63,993 nt of DNA from a virus: positions 1 through 63,993 of IMG/VR virus record IMGVR_UViG_3300008448_006341, one strand, 5' to 3'. Under the pieces are notes generated by a model. That model did no database searches and had not been told where the DNA came from. It saw nothing but the letters and a program-made list of their open reading frames with translations. The translations under genes and the position numbers were made by a program. This document shows positions 41,379 through 49,518 of the stretch, in pieces; positions within the stretch are counted from its first letter, which is position 1; every line of letters begins with the position of its first letter.

Positions 41379-41701
41379 TTACCGTGACCAACACAGCGGC
41401 TAAAAAAGTCAAGCAAAACCTAGAACGCCGAGGTAAGGGTGTAGGTATACGATTGGGTGTAAGAACTACAGGATGCAGTGGGCTTGCTTACACACTAGAA
41501 TATGTTGACAGTTATACTGCTGAAGAAGGTATAACTAATTTTGCCCAACCAGATTTTGTAGTATTAGTTGATGCAAAGTCTCTAGCATACTTACAAGGAC
41601 TTACAGTTGATTGGGTTCGAAACGGACTCAATGAAGGATTTGAATTCCGCAATCCAAACGAACGTGATCGTTGCGGCTGCGGGGAAAGTTTTAGAGTATG
41701 A
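41375..41701 (+). CDS. iscA: Fe-S carrier IscA (A-type)
   Basis: 108 residues. The A-type cysteines are Cys34 (TTGCSGLAY), Cys100 and Cys102 (RCGCGESF). It receives and carries Fe-S clusters or iron. ATGA overlap with the SGNH gene and with the next gene. Confidence 0.94.
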   Translation: MITVTNTAAKKVKQNLERRGKGVGIRLGVRTTGCSGLAYTLEYVDSYTAEEGITNFAQPDFVVLVDAKSLAYLQGLTVDWVRNGLNEGFEFRNPNERDRCGCGESFRV

Positions 41702-42036
41702 CAAAGTATTGGGCAAGAGAAGATACACAATATTGGATAGCACAGCTAGAAAATCGTTTGGAAGATATAGATTATTATTTGAATCGCACAGTTGAATGGT
41801 GTGAAAACAACGGATACTGGGATCAAGAAAAAGTTTTCAGTTTGGCATTTGTTACAGTACTTTGGGTATGTCATATGCGAAACGAAGACGTAAGCCGACA
41901 GGAAATCTACGAACTTTTGGGTATAGAAGATTACTATAACTGTGAAGATCATGTGATGGAATTGGGCGATAAACTCAGTGGAATGGACTGGGAAGAGATG
42001 CTTTGTTTGGTTGCAGAAACTTTTTCAAAAGACTAG
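41698..42036 (+). CDS. Hypothetical acidic protein in the isc cluster
   Basis: 112 residues, acidic, Trp/Tyr-rich, helical (YWAREDTQYWIAQLENRLED). Coupled to iscA by ATGA. It lacks the J-domain of HscB. It might be an acidic adaptor, but no family is recognised. Confidence 0.6.
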   Translation: MTKYWAREDTQYWIAQLENRLEDIDYYLNRTVEWCENNGYWDQEKVFSLAFVTVLWVCHMRNEDVSRQEIYELLGIEDYYNCEDHVMELGDKLSGMDWEEMLCLVAETFSKD

Positions 42037-42062
42037 ACAAATTCCTAAAAAGAAGTTACAAT
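42034..42062 (+). promoter_or_regulatory. Sigma-70 promoter
   Basis: TAGACA (42034-42039), 17-bp spacer, TACAAT (42057-42062), upstream of 42093. Confidence 0.6.
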
Positions 42063-42092
42063 ACGAGCTGTGTTTAACTTTAGGAGTTTGAT

Positions 42093-42494
42093 TTGTCAAT
42101 GCATTTAGAAGGCCCGTGGCTCAGTACTACAGGCAAACGAAAAGGTAAACAAAAGTTTGCATCTGCTGATGCCAAACGAAAGAGTGAACAATTGGACAAA
42201 GAATGGAAAGAGCTTCAAAAACGTTGGGGTGTTGAAGCAGAAGAAAAGAAACGTGTTCGTGCATTGTCTGCACCTGCACTAGGTAGTTCGGGTTATTCTT
42301 TGAGAATTCCCGAAGGACGTAATACTACTGCTCATATCAAGAGCGTAGACACTGGTTTGGGCAATGCTGTATTAAAGCCAGCCAAACAGTATACCGGTAC
42401 CAAAGTTAAGGGTATCGCTACTATGCATAAATCTAATGCTGTACCTGTTTTTTCCGACGAAGAGGCAGTGGACATTAGTAAAATGCGTAGATAA
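42093..42494 (+). CDS. Conserved T4-like phage protein, basic
   Basis: 133 residues with TTG start 42093, preferred over ATG 42099 because AGGAG (42082-42086) is then 6 nt upstream. MHLEGPWLSTTGKRKGKQKF, then KELQKRWGVEAEEKKRVRAL and the ending SDEEAVDISKMRR match a protein repeatedly seen in T4-like marine phages. Function unknown. Confidence 0.7.
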   Translation: MSMHLEGPWLSTTGKRKGKQKFASADAKRKSEQLDKEWKELQKRWGVEAEEKKRVRALSAPALGSSGYSLRIPEGRNTTAHIKSVDTGLGNAVLKPAKQYTGTKVKGIATMHKSNAVPVFSDEEAVDISKMRR

Positions 42495-42554
42495 TACTGA
42501 TGTAAATAAGTTGCTGATTCGTTGATCAGTTAATCCCGCGTAAAGGAGAAAGAA

Positions 42555-43088
42555 ATGATACGCTTTATAAAATTATTACTAATAGCCCTAGGATTAGCCA
42601 TTGTTGGCTTGATTGGCTACAAAGCTGTTATGTATAAACTTGATGCCAGTAGGCAGACAAGTTTTATAAAAGGAACCGCAGTTACCGCTGAAGTGCGTAA
42701 CAAACAATTAGAGTGTCTTGCTCGTAACATTTATTACGAAGCAGGCGGCGAGCCTTTTGAAGGTAAAGTTGCTGTGGCACAGGTTACTATTAACCGAGCC
42801 AACAGTGGAAAATTTCCCGAAGATATTTGTAGGGTGATTTATCAAAAGAATGTAGTCTACGACAAAGTAGTTTGCCAATTCAGTTGGTATTGTGAAAGCC
42901 CTAGTGGAATTAAACCACGCAATGCGGCTGTTTACAAAGAATCTGAAATTGTAGCACGACAGGTCCTTTTGGAGAACTTTAGATTGCCTAGTTTGAAAGA
43001 TGCATTGTACTTTCATGCTACGCATATAAACCCCAAATGGAACAAAGAAAAAGTAGCAGTTATTGGTGGTCATATTTTTTATAAATGA
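42555..43088 (+). CDS. SleB-type cell wall hydrolase (likely endolysin)
   Basis: 177 residues. The N-terminal span (about 5-23) is a membrane anchor or signal-arrest-release sequence. The Hydrolase_2 domain is clear: LECLARNIYYEAGGEPFEGK, then VAVAQVTINRANS and CQFSWYCES, with catalytic Glu in YYEAGGE. Cuts peptidoglycan. AAAGGAGAAAG ribosome site. The next gene is a three-span holin candidate. Confidence 0.85.
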   Translation: MIRFIKLLLIALGLAIVGLIGYKAVMYKLDASRQTSFIKGTAVTAEVRNKQLECLARNIYYEAGGEPFEGKVAVAQVTINRANSGKFPEDICRVIYQKNVVYDKVVCQFSWYCESPSGIKPRNAAVYKESEIVARQVLLENFRLPSLKDALYFHATHINPKWNKEKVAVIGGHIFYK

Positions 43089-43099
43089 AAGAGGATTAT

Positions 43100-43420
43100 A
43101 TGCAAGTAAATTTGAGAGATCTAGTTAACATTCGTAAAATTATGGACAATATTCGCGAGAACATTGGTCATTTAAGTGCAGAAACTTTGGGCTGGGTAGC
43201 AGTAATTCTTATCCATTTAGCCACTATTCCTACTTTGGTTGCTGTACTTACTGGACTTACAGAAAAACTGCCCCCAGTTGACATTGTAGTATTGATGTGG
43301 TTGGGTCTTTTTATGTTCTTTGTACGCTCAGTTATTGCAAAAGACCTACTAAACATCATTACTATTGGGTTTGGCTTCTTTGTACAAGCGGTATTACTGG
43401 CCCTAATCGTTTTTAAATGA
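43100..43420 (+). CDS. Three-span membrane protein (holin candidate)
   Basis: 106 residues from ATG 43100 (AGAGG upstream; ATG 43085 overlapping the previous stop is an alternative). A charged N-terminal helix, then hydrophobic spans near 32-54, 60-80 and 85-105. Size, topology and place beside a SleB hydrolase fit a holin. No family motif. Confidence 0.55.
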   Translation: MQVNLRDLVNIRKIMDNIRENIGHLSAETLGWVAVILIHLATIPTLVAVLTGLTEKLPPVDIVVLMWLGLFMFFVRSVIAKDLLNIITIGFGFFVQAVLLALIVFK

Positions 43421-43427
43421 ATAAATA
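43420..43427 (+). promoter_or_regulatory. T4-type late promoter box
   Basis: AATAAATA, then AAGGAA before the ATG at 43452. Confidence 0.62.
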
Positions 43428-43451
43428 CTAGAACATTAAGGAACCTTTAAC

Positions 43452-44066
43452 ATGCCTTCAGGATTTCAACAAGACCTAAACCAACTATCGCCCGATTTTT
43501 ATCGTGTGGTAATTACCATGAACGGTGGAACAGCCGCATGGAATGCAGCCAGCCCAGCCAACGGTGCTTTGAACCCGTACAACTGGGACAGCTTTGCTAC
43601 TAAACCTAGTTCAGACGCCAACGGCGAAAGACTGGCTAGAGGTAATATGCGCTGGCAAGCCGTTATCGAAGAACTAACTAATCACGCTGATGCTCAAATC
43701 ATTGACGTAGAAGTTACTAGTGCAGGTAACACCGATGCAAACAATGTACCAACAGCTATTGCTTTCACAGTTAAATATGACAGAGATGAGTTTGTTCTAA
43801 CTGGAGCAACTGAAATTGCCGAAACATTTACTCCAACTACAGGTGGTGCAGTGACGATTGACTCTGTGGCCAAAGCTATTAGATTTTTAGTAGCCACTGC
43901 TATCACTCGCAACGCATACACTAAAAAATGGTGGACATGGGATTATACTAATCAAAGCGGTAAATTAGCTTCTATCACAATTAATCAACCAGATACACTA
44001 GCCGATGTGTTAGATGATGTTGCAGTACAAATACTAGACGGAACTGAGTTAGTATCCACTGTTTAA
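43452..44066 (+). CDS. Virion structural protein, T4-like marine type
   Basis: 204 residues. MPSGFQQDLNQLSPDFYRVV is the start of a conserved virion protein of marine T4-like phages. Beta-rich with little charge in the middle (GATEIAETFTPTTGGAVTID). Position in the particle unknown. Late promoter box upstream. Confidence 0.72.
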   Translation: MPSGFQQDLNQLSPDFYRVVITMNGGTAAWNAASPANGALNPYNWDSFATKPSSDANGERLARGNMRWQAVIEELTNHADAQIIDVEVTSAGNTDANNVPTAIAFTVKYDRDEFVLTGATEIAETFTPTTGGAVTIDSVAKAIRFLVATAITRNAYTKKWWTWDYTNQSGKLASITINQPDTLADVLDDVAVQILDGTELVSTV

Positions 44067-44073
44067 GGATAAA

Positions 44074-45207
44074 ATGATTTTAGCCTGGCTATTACTGCTT
44101 ACCGGCCTCACCATTTCAGCAGTCGCGATCTATTACTCTGTAATAGGTCTGGCTGCTATTTTTGCCGCTGCCACTATTCCCATCTACATTATGGGTGGCA
44201 GTTTGGAAGTGGCAAAGTTGGTCTGTGCTAGTTGGTTAAAAGCAAACTGGGACCGAGCACCCCTGTTCATGAAATCATACATGATTGCGGCAGTGGTGGT
44301 ACTTATGTTTATTACTAGCATGGGCATATTTGGTTTCTTATCAAAAGCTCATACTGATCAAAGTCTAGTTAGCGGTGATGTTCAAAGTAAGATTGCTATC
44401 TACGATGAAAAAATCAAAACTGCAAAAGACAATATTGACGCTAACCGCAAGCAACTTAAACAGATGGATGAAGCTGTCGACCAAGTCATGGCACGAAGTT
44501 CAGATGAAAAAGGTGCTGACAAATCAAACGCTATCCGCAGGTCGCAACAACGTGACCGTGCAAACATTGCCAAAGACATTGAAGCCAATCAGAAGCTTAT
44601 TGCTAAACTCAATGACGAAGCCGCACCAATTCGTGCAGAGGTGCGTAAAGTTGAAGCTGAAGTAGGCCCTATCAAATACATTGCTAAATTAGTTTACAGT
44701 GATGATCCAGATACCAACATGCTCGAAAAAGCAGTTACCTGGGTTATTATTCTTATTGTAGCAGTATTCGATCCATTGGCTGTTATCATGCTATTGGCTG
44801 CTCAAATGACCTTTGGTTGGTATAGAGAGCAAAAAGAACAAGGGAATAAACCCGATGCTTGGGTTGCTGATGTAGGTGAAAAACCCACTCAAGAAGAAAA
44901 AGACGACTTCTTACCAACCTATGAAGAAATAACTCCCAAAGAAGAACCTAAAGAGCCTGCTCCACATCATCCAGATACACACCCGTATCTTAAGCAAGGA
45001 TTCGCATATCCAGCAGACTGGGCATTTCATCCGCCTATTGTAGCTACTGATCCTGAAGAAGCTCAACAGCCATTGACAGTTGATACTACAGAAGTTAAAG
45101 TAGACGAACCTGCTTACAAAATACTACCCGAGTTAGAAGAAGAGTCAAAAAAAAAGACTTTCATGATCAAGGAAAACGGGGTACAGATAGTGAAGAACAA
45201 ACAATAA
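44074..45207 (+). CDS. Membrane and coiled-coil phage protein ending near a frameshift site
   Basis: 377 residues. Two to three N-terminal spans (about 2-55 and 70-92), a long coiled coil (QSKIAIYDEKIKTAKDNIDA), another span near 222-247 (WVIILIVAVFDPLAVIMLLA), and an acidic, proline-rich tail. A conserved layout in cyanophage/pelagiphage-type myoviruses; function unknown. Near its end A9-G encodes KKK, and a -1 slip would replace the last 19 residues with about 103 others. Confidence 0.72.
   Translation: MILAWLLLLTGLTISAVAIYYSVIGLAAIFAAATIPIYIMGGSLEVAKLVCASWLKANWDRAPLFMKSYMIAAVVVLMFITSMGIFGFLSKAHTDQSLVSGDVQSKIAIYDEKIKTAKDNIDANRKQLKQMDEAVDQVMARSSDEKGADKSNAIRRSQQRDRANIAKDIEANQKLIAKLNDEAAPIRAEVRKVEAEVGPIKYIAKLVYSDDPDTNMLEKAVTWVIILIVAVFDPLAVIMLLAAQMTFGWYREQKEQGNKPDAWVADVGEKPTQEEKDDFLPTYEEITPKEEPKEPAPHHPDTHPYLKQGFAYPADWAFHPPIVATDPEEAQQPLTVDTTEVKVDEPAYKILPELEEESKKKTFMIKENGVQIVKNKQ
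45150..45156 (+). promoter_or_regulatory. Candidate -1 frameshift heptamer
   Basis: A AAA AAG in the correct phase within A9-G, the most efficient slippery heptamer in E. coli (as in dnaX). Purine-rich AGAAGAAGAG just upstream could act as the stimulatory Shine-Dalgarno. No strong downstream stem was seen; polymerase slippage is also possible. Confidence 0.6.
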
Positions 45208-45467
45208 CTTACATTCAAAATGCTGAACAAAGCCCAGGCACACTTTGGAGTAGAATACTCAACAAGGATCAATTAAATCCATCGGACAGACTATATAAAG
45301 AGTACAGCGAACATGAATTTAAAGGATTGCTTGTTGACGAAACTGTAGAACCAGAGTTGGCAGAATTTGTAAAAAGAATACAAGAAAAAGGACCAAAGTT
45401 TAGTATCTACAATAAAGAACAGTTAGAATACTTTGCTCAAAGAATTTATGAACTTCGGAAAAATTAA
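45156..45467 (+). CDS. C-terminal extension reached by -1 frameshift
   Basis: Open for 103 sense codons in the -1 frame of the 44074 gene with no ATG or GTG at all, ending TAA 45465-45467. The sequence is plainly protein-like (TLWSRILNKDQLNPSDRLYK, then EYSEHEFKGLLVDE and LEYFAQRIYELRKN). With no usable start, it is best explained as the long C-terminus of the 44074 protein. Confidence 0.62.
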   Translation, partial: DFHDQGKRGTDSEEQTITYIQNAEQSPGTLWSRILNKDQLNPSDRLYKEYSEHEFKGLLVDETVEPELAEFVKRIQEKGPKFSIYNKEQLEYFAQRIYELRKN

Positions 45468-45864
45468 TCTTATTACTCCACCAGACACATTGTTTAATAA
45501 CAATCCAGGATACTTACTAGTTAAACCTAGCACCAAACTCAAAGTACAATTCCAAACTATATTAAGTGCAATTGACATTGATATCAATGTTTATGTATAT
45601 GATTCTGACGAAGCAGATATAGCATGGATGTTGAACGCAGCCAATAATGCAGACTTTATTATCATTGACATTGATAACTGTGACTCAATTACTAAAAATT
45701 TTGTGAGCTTGTTGTTAACTAATTCTAATACCTACTACATGACCAGTGATGAAATCACACCTTGGAGCCTGATAAGTAGAAATAGAATATATAATTTAGA
45801 CTGGATTTTAGAAGCCATTAAAACCATCGAGGAAGATGAAGAGGATGAAGATGAGAGAGAATAA
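45448..45864 (+). CDS. Conserved T4-like phage protein
   Basis: 138 residues from ATG 45448. MNFGKINLITPPDTLFNNNP, then GYLLVKPSTKLKVQFQTIL and SRNRIYNLDWILEAI match a conserved protein of T4-like phages of unknown role. Very acidic end (EEDEEDEDERE). It overlaps the frameshift extension by 20 nt and bS21 by 14 nt. Confidence 0.75.
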   Translation: MNFGKINLITPPDTLFNNNPGYLLVKPSTKLKVQFQTILSAIDIDINVYVYDSDEADIAWMLNAANNADFIIIDIDNCDSITKNFVSLLLTNSNTYYMTSDEITPWSLISRNRIYNLDWILEAIKTIEEDEEDEDERE

Positions 45865-46093
45865 TACCCCAAGGTCATTTGGAACAACCGTTTATTTAAG
45901 AGACGGTGAAGACGTTAACAGAGCCCTGCGTAAATTTAAAAACAAAGTTGAAGACAGCGGTAAGCTTAAAGATCTCCAAAAGAAAGAGTTCTATGAAAAG
46001 CCAACTACTACTCGTAAACGCAAAGCCAGTGCTGCCAAAGCTCGTTGGCAGAAGAAGCTCAAAGACCAGCAATTACCTAAAAAATTCTATTGA
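45851..46093 (+). CDS. rpsU: Ribosomal protein bS21
   Basis: 80 residues from ATG 45851 (AGAGGA at 45839-45844). VYLRDGEDVNRALRKFKNKV, then KKEFYEKPTTTRKRKASAAK, ARWQKKL is the bS21 pattern: an N-terminal strand, the paired basic helices and the REFYEKP-type motif. bS21 sits at the 30S platform near the anti-Shine-Dalgarno. A phage copy could join host ribosomes and bias initiation. It lies beside frameshift and leaderless genes. Confidence 0.9.
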   Translation: MRENNTPRSFGTTVYLRDGEDVNRALRKFKNKVEDSGKLKDLQKKEFYEKPTTTRKRKASAAKARWQKKLKDQQLPKKFY

Positions 46094-46118
46094 CATTCTA
46101 TCTGTTATTTGCTATAAT
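46090..46118 (+). promoter_or_regulatory. Sigma-70 promoter with leader hairpin
   Basis: TTGACA (46090-46095), 17-bp spacer, TATAAT (46113-46118), perfect consensus. Leader contains GTTCTT (46123-46128) pairing with AAGAAC (46138-46143), covering the AAAG ribosome site before ATG 46147. Confidence 0.85.
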
Positions 46119-46146
46119 ATAAGTTCTTAATTTTAGAAAGAACATA

Positions 46147-46734
46147 ATGGCAAAAACAGATATAATGATCGATTTAGAAACATTGGCAACATCTCCAGAT
46201 GCTGCCATTCTTACGATCGGCGCAGTAAAATTTGATCCGTTTGGTGATGATATCAACGAGCCAAATTGCGACAAGTTTTACGTTAAAGTTGACCTTGACA
46301 GTTGTGATCGAATTGGGCTAGTAACACACGATGATACTATTGCTTGGTGGGCCAATCAAAGCAAAGAAGCACAAGAAGAAGCATTTAGTCCAGATAACAG
46401 AATTGACATTGTTGATGCTATGAATCAACTGTACAAATTTTGCTGGGGTGCTAAACGTGTATGGTCACATGGTGCAAGTTTTGACGTAGTGATATGTGAA
46501 CATATCTTTGGCAAGATTCAAAAAGCAGTTCCTTGGAAATTCTGGGAAGTCCGCTGTACACGTACTCTTTTTGATATTGGTATTAATCCTGAACGTCCTC
46601 CTGTGTTAAAACATCACGCATTGGAAGATGCTTGGAATCAAGCAGTTGGAGTACAACATGTATTCCAAAAATTAAGAGGATCGACACAGTATGACGGAAA
46701 AATGATTCAGCCGTTTGCTAGAGAAGGAAGATAA
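46147..46734 (+). CDS. DexA-like 3'-5' exonuclease (DEDDh)
   Basis: 195 residues. DEDDh motifs: MIDLETLATSPDAAILTIGA (Exo I), SHGASFDVVICEHI (Exo II), RCTRTLFDIG and LKHHALEDAWNQA (Exo III with His). Close to phage DexA and the Rv2179c exoribonuclease group. Degrades nucleic acid 3' ends. Strong early promoter. Confidence 0.87.
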   Translation: MAKTDIMIDLETLATSPDAAILTIGAVKFDPFGDDINEPNCDKFYVKVDLDSCDRIGLVTHDDTIAWWANQSKEAQEEAFSPDNRIDIVDAMNQLYKFCWGAKRVWSHGASFDVVICEHIFGKIQKAVPWKFWEVRCTRTLFDIGINPERPPVLKHHALEDAWNQAVGVQHVFQKLRGSTQYDGKMIQPFAREGR

Positions 46735-46735
46735 C

Positions 46736-47020
46736 ATGGACAGTCAAACAAAAGAAGTAATGGATATTCTGCAAGAAGAATGTGCAGAAGTAATTCAAGC
46801 AGTAAGTAAAATTAGTCGCTTTGGACTTGATAACTACAAGCCTGGAAAACCTAAAACTAATCGTGAGCACCTAGAAGAAGAACTAGGTGACATGTTGGCT
46901 ATGATCGATATTTTGCATAGTATGGATATTGTCAGCTATGCTAATATTGAACGAGCACAGGCTGCTAAAATAGAAAAACTTAAAAAATGGTCAAATATTC
47001 AAAATTTAGAGAATATCTGA
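46736..47020 (+). CDS. mazG: MazG-like nucleotide pyrophosphohydrolase
   Basis: 94 residues from ATG 46736. QEECAEVIQAVSKISRFG and EHLEEELGDMLAMIDILHSM give the E-E-x-x-E...E-x-x-D metal helix pair. Single-domain phage MazG cleaves (d)NTPs or related alarmones. One gene upstream of dnaK. Confidence 0.9.
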   Translation: MDSQTKEVMDILQEECAEVIQAVSKISRFGLDNYKPGKPKTNREHLEEELGDMLAMIDILHSMDIVSYANIERAQAAKIEKLKKWSNIQNLENI

Positions 47021-47083
47021 TATAAATAAATTTGTAGAGCGCCGTAAGGGCCTACATATTCTTGCTTAATTAAGGAGAAAATT
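47021..47083 (+). promoter_or_regulatory. Late promoter and possible RNA thermometer of dnaK
   Basis: TATAAATA (47021-47028). The leader first folds GTAG/CTAC and GCC/GGC (47034-47055). Then TTCTT (47059-47063) and CTT (47065-47067) pair with AAG (47072-47074) and GAGAA (47075-47079), one bulged G, loop AATT. All of the AAGGAG ribosome site is paired, as in RNA thermometers. The hsp20 leader has the same TTCTTGCTTAA-AGGAGA text. Confidence 0.55.
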
Positions 47084-48967
47084 ATGAGCAAAGTCATCGG
47101 TATCGATTTAGGTACCACAAATTCATGCGTAGCCGTTATTGAAAACGGTGTCACAAAAGTAATCGAAAACAGCGAAGGCGCACGTACTACACCTAGTATT
47201 GTTGCATACGCAAACGATGAAATCCTAGTAGGTGCTTCAGCAAAGCGTCAAGCAGTAACAAATCCTAAAAATACAATCTATGCAGCCAAGCGTCTTATTG
47301 GACGTAAGTTCGATGAGAAGGCTGTACAAAAAGACATTGAACTAATGCCTTACACTATTATCAAAGCTGATAACGGTGATGCATGGGTTAAGGTTGAAGA
47401 TAAGAAATTAGCGCCGCCCCAGATTTCAGCTGAAGTGCTACGCAAAATGAAAAAGACTGCGGAAGACTACTTGGGTACAACTGTTACTCAGGCAGTTATC
47501 ACGGTCCCTGCATACTTCAACGACAGCCAACGACAGGCTACTAAAGATGCTGGTAAGATTGCAGGACTTGAAGTACTGCGTATTATCAACGAACCCACTG
47601 CGGCCGCATTGGCCTATGGTGTTGACAAACAAGACAAGCAGGATCGCAAGATTGCTGTCTATGACTTGGGTGGTGGCACATTTGATGTATCTATCATTGA
47701 AATTGCCAACGTTGATGGCGACAAACAAATTGAAGTATTGAGTACTAACGGTGATACATTCCTAGGCGGTGAAGACTTTGATCAAAGGCTTATGGACTAT
47801 CTGGTTGATGAATTCCTCAAAGACTCAGGTTTTGATCTTACCAAAGATGTGCTGGCACTACAGCGTTTAAAAGATGCCGCTGAAAAAGCCAAGATTGAAT
47901 TGTCTAGCACACAACAAACATCTGTAAACTTGCCCTACGTCACAGCTGATGCCACTGGTCCTAAACACCTTAATGTAAACATCAGCAGAGCAAAGCTTGA
48001 ACAGTTAGTTGATGAACTGGTCCAACGTAGTTTAGAACCTTGCCGCCAGGCTATGAAAGATGCTAATGTAACTCCAGCAGACATTGATGAAGTTATCCTT
48101 GTTGGTGGACAAACACGCATGCCTAAAGTACAAGAAGCAGTTGAGAAATTGTTTGGCAAGGCTCCACGTAAAGACGTTAACCCAGATGAAGCAGTGGCCG
48201 CAGGTGCTGCCATCCAAGGTTCAGTACTAGCTGGCGATCGCACAGACGTTTTATTGTTAGACGTAACACCATTAAGTCTTGGTATCGAAACTATGGGCGG
48301 TGTGTTTACTAAATTGATCAGTAAGAATACAACTATCCCTACAAAGCATAGCCAAGTGTTTTCAACAGCAGAAGATAATCAACCTGCTGTTACAATCAAA
48401 GTAGGACAGGGGGAGCGTGAGCTTTTCCAGTACAATAAACTATTAGGTGAATTTAACCTAGAAGGTATTGCACCAGCTCGTAGAGGTACTCCGCAGATTG
48501 AAGTTACACTAGACATTGATGCCAACGGTATCTTAAATGTAAACGCCAAAGATAAAAACACTGGTAAAGAAAACAAGATTACAATTAAAGCCAATTCAGG
48601 ATTATCCGATGATGAGATTCAACAAATGGTTCGTGATGCTGAAGCCAATGCAGAGTCAGATAAAAAGCAAAAGGATTTAATTGAAGCTAGAAATCAAGCC
48701 GAAGGACAGTTGCACAATCTACGCAGTGATATGAAAGATGTAGAGAGTCAACTTACTGAAGAAGAAAAGACTGCGGCTAATGAAGCATTTGCCAAAGTAG
48801 AAGAAGCTATCAAAGGCACTGACACAGAAACAATTACTAAATCAGTAGAAGATTTGTTTACTGCCGGTATGCCAATTATGAAAGCTAAATCCACTGCCAG
48901 CACAGAAAGCCCATCTCAAACTACAGTTGATGCAGAAGTAACTGAAGTTAAAGAAAAAGCTGCATAA
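47084..48967 (+). CDS. dnaK: Chaperone DnaK (Hsp70)
   Basis: 627 residues, complete. [20 protein letters not shown] (phosphate 1), [16 protein letters not shown] (phosphate 2), [12 protein letters not shown], the [14 protein letters not shown] linker and an intact substrate-binding domain with lid. Closely resembles bacterial DnaK. It lacks dnaJ and grpE in the window and must use the host's. Late promoter and ribosome-site hairpin upstream; Hsp20 and ClpS follow. Confidence 0.98.
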   Translation: MSKVIGIDLGTTNSCVAVIENGVTKVIENSEGARTTPSIVAYANDEILVGASAKRQAVTNPKNTIYAAKRLIGRKFDEKAVQKDIELMPYTIIKADNGDAWVKVEDKKLAPPQISAEVLRKMKKTAEDYLGTTVTQAVITVPAYFNDSQRQATKDAGKIAGLEVLRIINEPTAAALAYGVDKQDKQDRKIAVYDLGGGTFDVSIIEIANVDGDKQIEVLSTNGDTFLGGEDFDQRLMDYLVDEFLKDSGFDLTKDVLALQRLKDAAEKAKIELSSTQQTSVNLPYVTADATGPKHLNVNISRAKLEQLVDELVQRSLEPCRQAMKDANVTPADIDEVILVGGQTRMPKVQEAVEKLFGKAPRKDVNPDEAVAAGAAIQGSVLAGDRTDVLLLDVTPLSLGIETMGGVFTKLISKNTTIPTKHSQVFSTAEDNQPAVTIKVGQGERELFQYNKLLGEFNLEGIAPARRGTPQIEVTLDIDANGILNVNAKDKNTGKENKITIKANSGLSDDEIQQMVRDAEANAESDKKQKDLIEARNQAEGQLHNLRSDMKDVESQLTEEEKTAANEAFAKVEEAIKGTDTETITKSVEDLFTAGMPIMKAKSTASTESPSQTTVDAEVTEVKEKAA

Positions 48968-48971
48968 AAAT

Positions 48972-49054
48972 TTGACACAGACAGACAGTATTGTTAAAAT
49001 TATAGGGTGCTCAGGTGAGGCCCTATACAGTTCTTGCTTAAAAGGAGATCTAAA
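48972..49054 (+). promoter_or_regulatory. Promoter, inverted repeat and anti-Shine-Dalgarno leader of hsp20
   Basis: TTGACA (48972-48977), 17-bp spacer, TAAAAT (48995-49000). A strong inverted repeat TATAGGG / CCCTATA (49001-49027) spans the likely start site and could be an operator. Then TCTT (49032-49035) and CT (49037-49038) can pair with the ribosome site AAGGAGA (49042-49048), like the dnaK leader. Confidence 0.55.
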
Positions 49055-49477
49055 ATGACACAATTAAGAACTATCGACACAGCCGCTCTAGCACAATTGA
49101 GCAAAGCACTAATAGGATTTGATCGCTATTTCAGTGCACCACATCACCAAAACGGTAACTATCCTCCTCATAATATTGTAAAATATGATGAAACCCATTA
49201 TGGAATTGAAATTGCTGTAGCTGGTTTTAGTAAAGAAGAAATTACAGTAGAAGTTGATCAAGATCAACTCACTGTAAAAGGACGTAAACTAAATCAAGCA
49301 GACAGTCGTTTTGAATATCTACATCGCGGGTTAGCCGCTAGAGATTTTGAACAGACATTTACTCTTGCTGAGTATATGGAGGTTTATGCGGCAGAAGTTA
49401 AGGATGGCATGCTTGTGATTGAAATCATGCGTGTTGTACCGGAAGCACTAAAACCTCGCCAAATCGAAGTTAAATAA
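49055..49477 (+). CDS. Small heat-shock protein Hsp20 / IbpA family
   Basis: 140 residues from ATG 49055 (AAGGAG). FDRYFSAPHHQNGNYPPHNI is the IbpA-like N-terminal part; then the alpha-crystallin domain YGIEIAVAGFSKEEITVEVD and LTVKGRK..., with EAEVKDGMLVIEI-like strand near the end. Holds unfolding proteins for DnaK. Hsp20 is known from marine T4-like phages. Confidence 0.94.
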   Translation: MTQLRTIDTAALAQLSKALIGFDRYFSAPHHQNGNYPPHNIVKYDETHYGIEIAVAGFSKEEITVEVDQDQLTVKGRKLNQADSRFEYLHRGLAARDFEQTFTLAEYMEVYAAEVKDGMLVIEIMRVVPEALKPRQIEVK

Positions 49478-49484
49478 ATATCAC

Positions 49485-49508
49485 GGGGGAGGAAACTCCC
49501 CCATTTTT
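49485..49508 (+). terminator. Rho-independent terminator
   Basis: GGGGGAG GAAA CTCCCCC then ATTTTT, between hsp20 and clpS. Confidence 0.9.
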
Positions 49509-49518
49509 GGAGTCTATC

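Noticed and set aside
49001-49027. CIRCE heat-shock operator
   Set aside because: The CIRCE sequence TTAGCACTC-N9-GAGTGCTAA is not present; arms and spacing differ.
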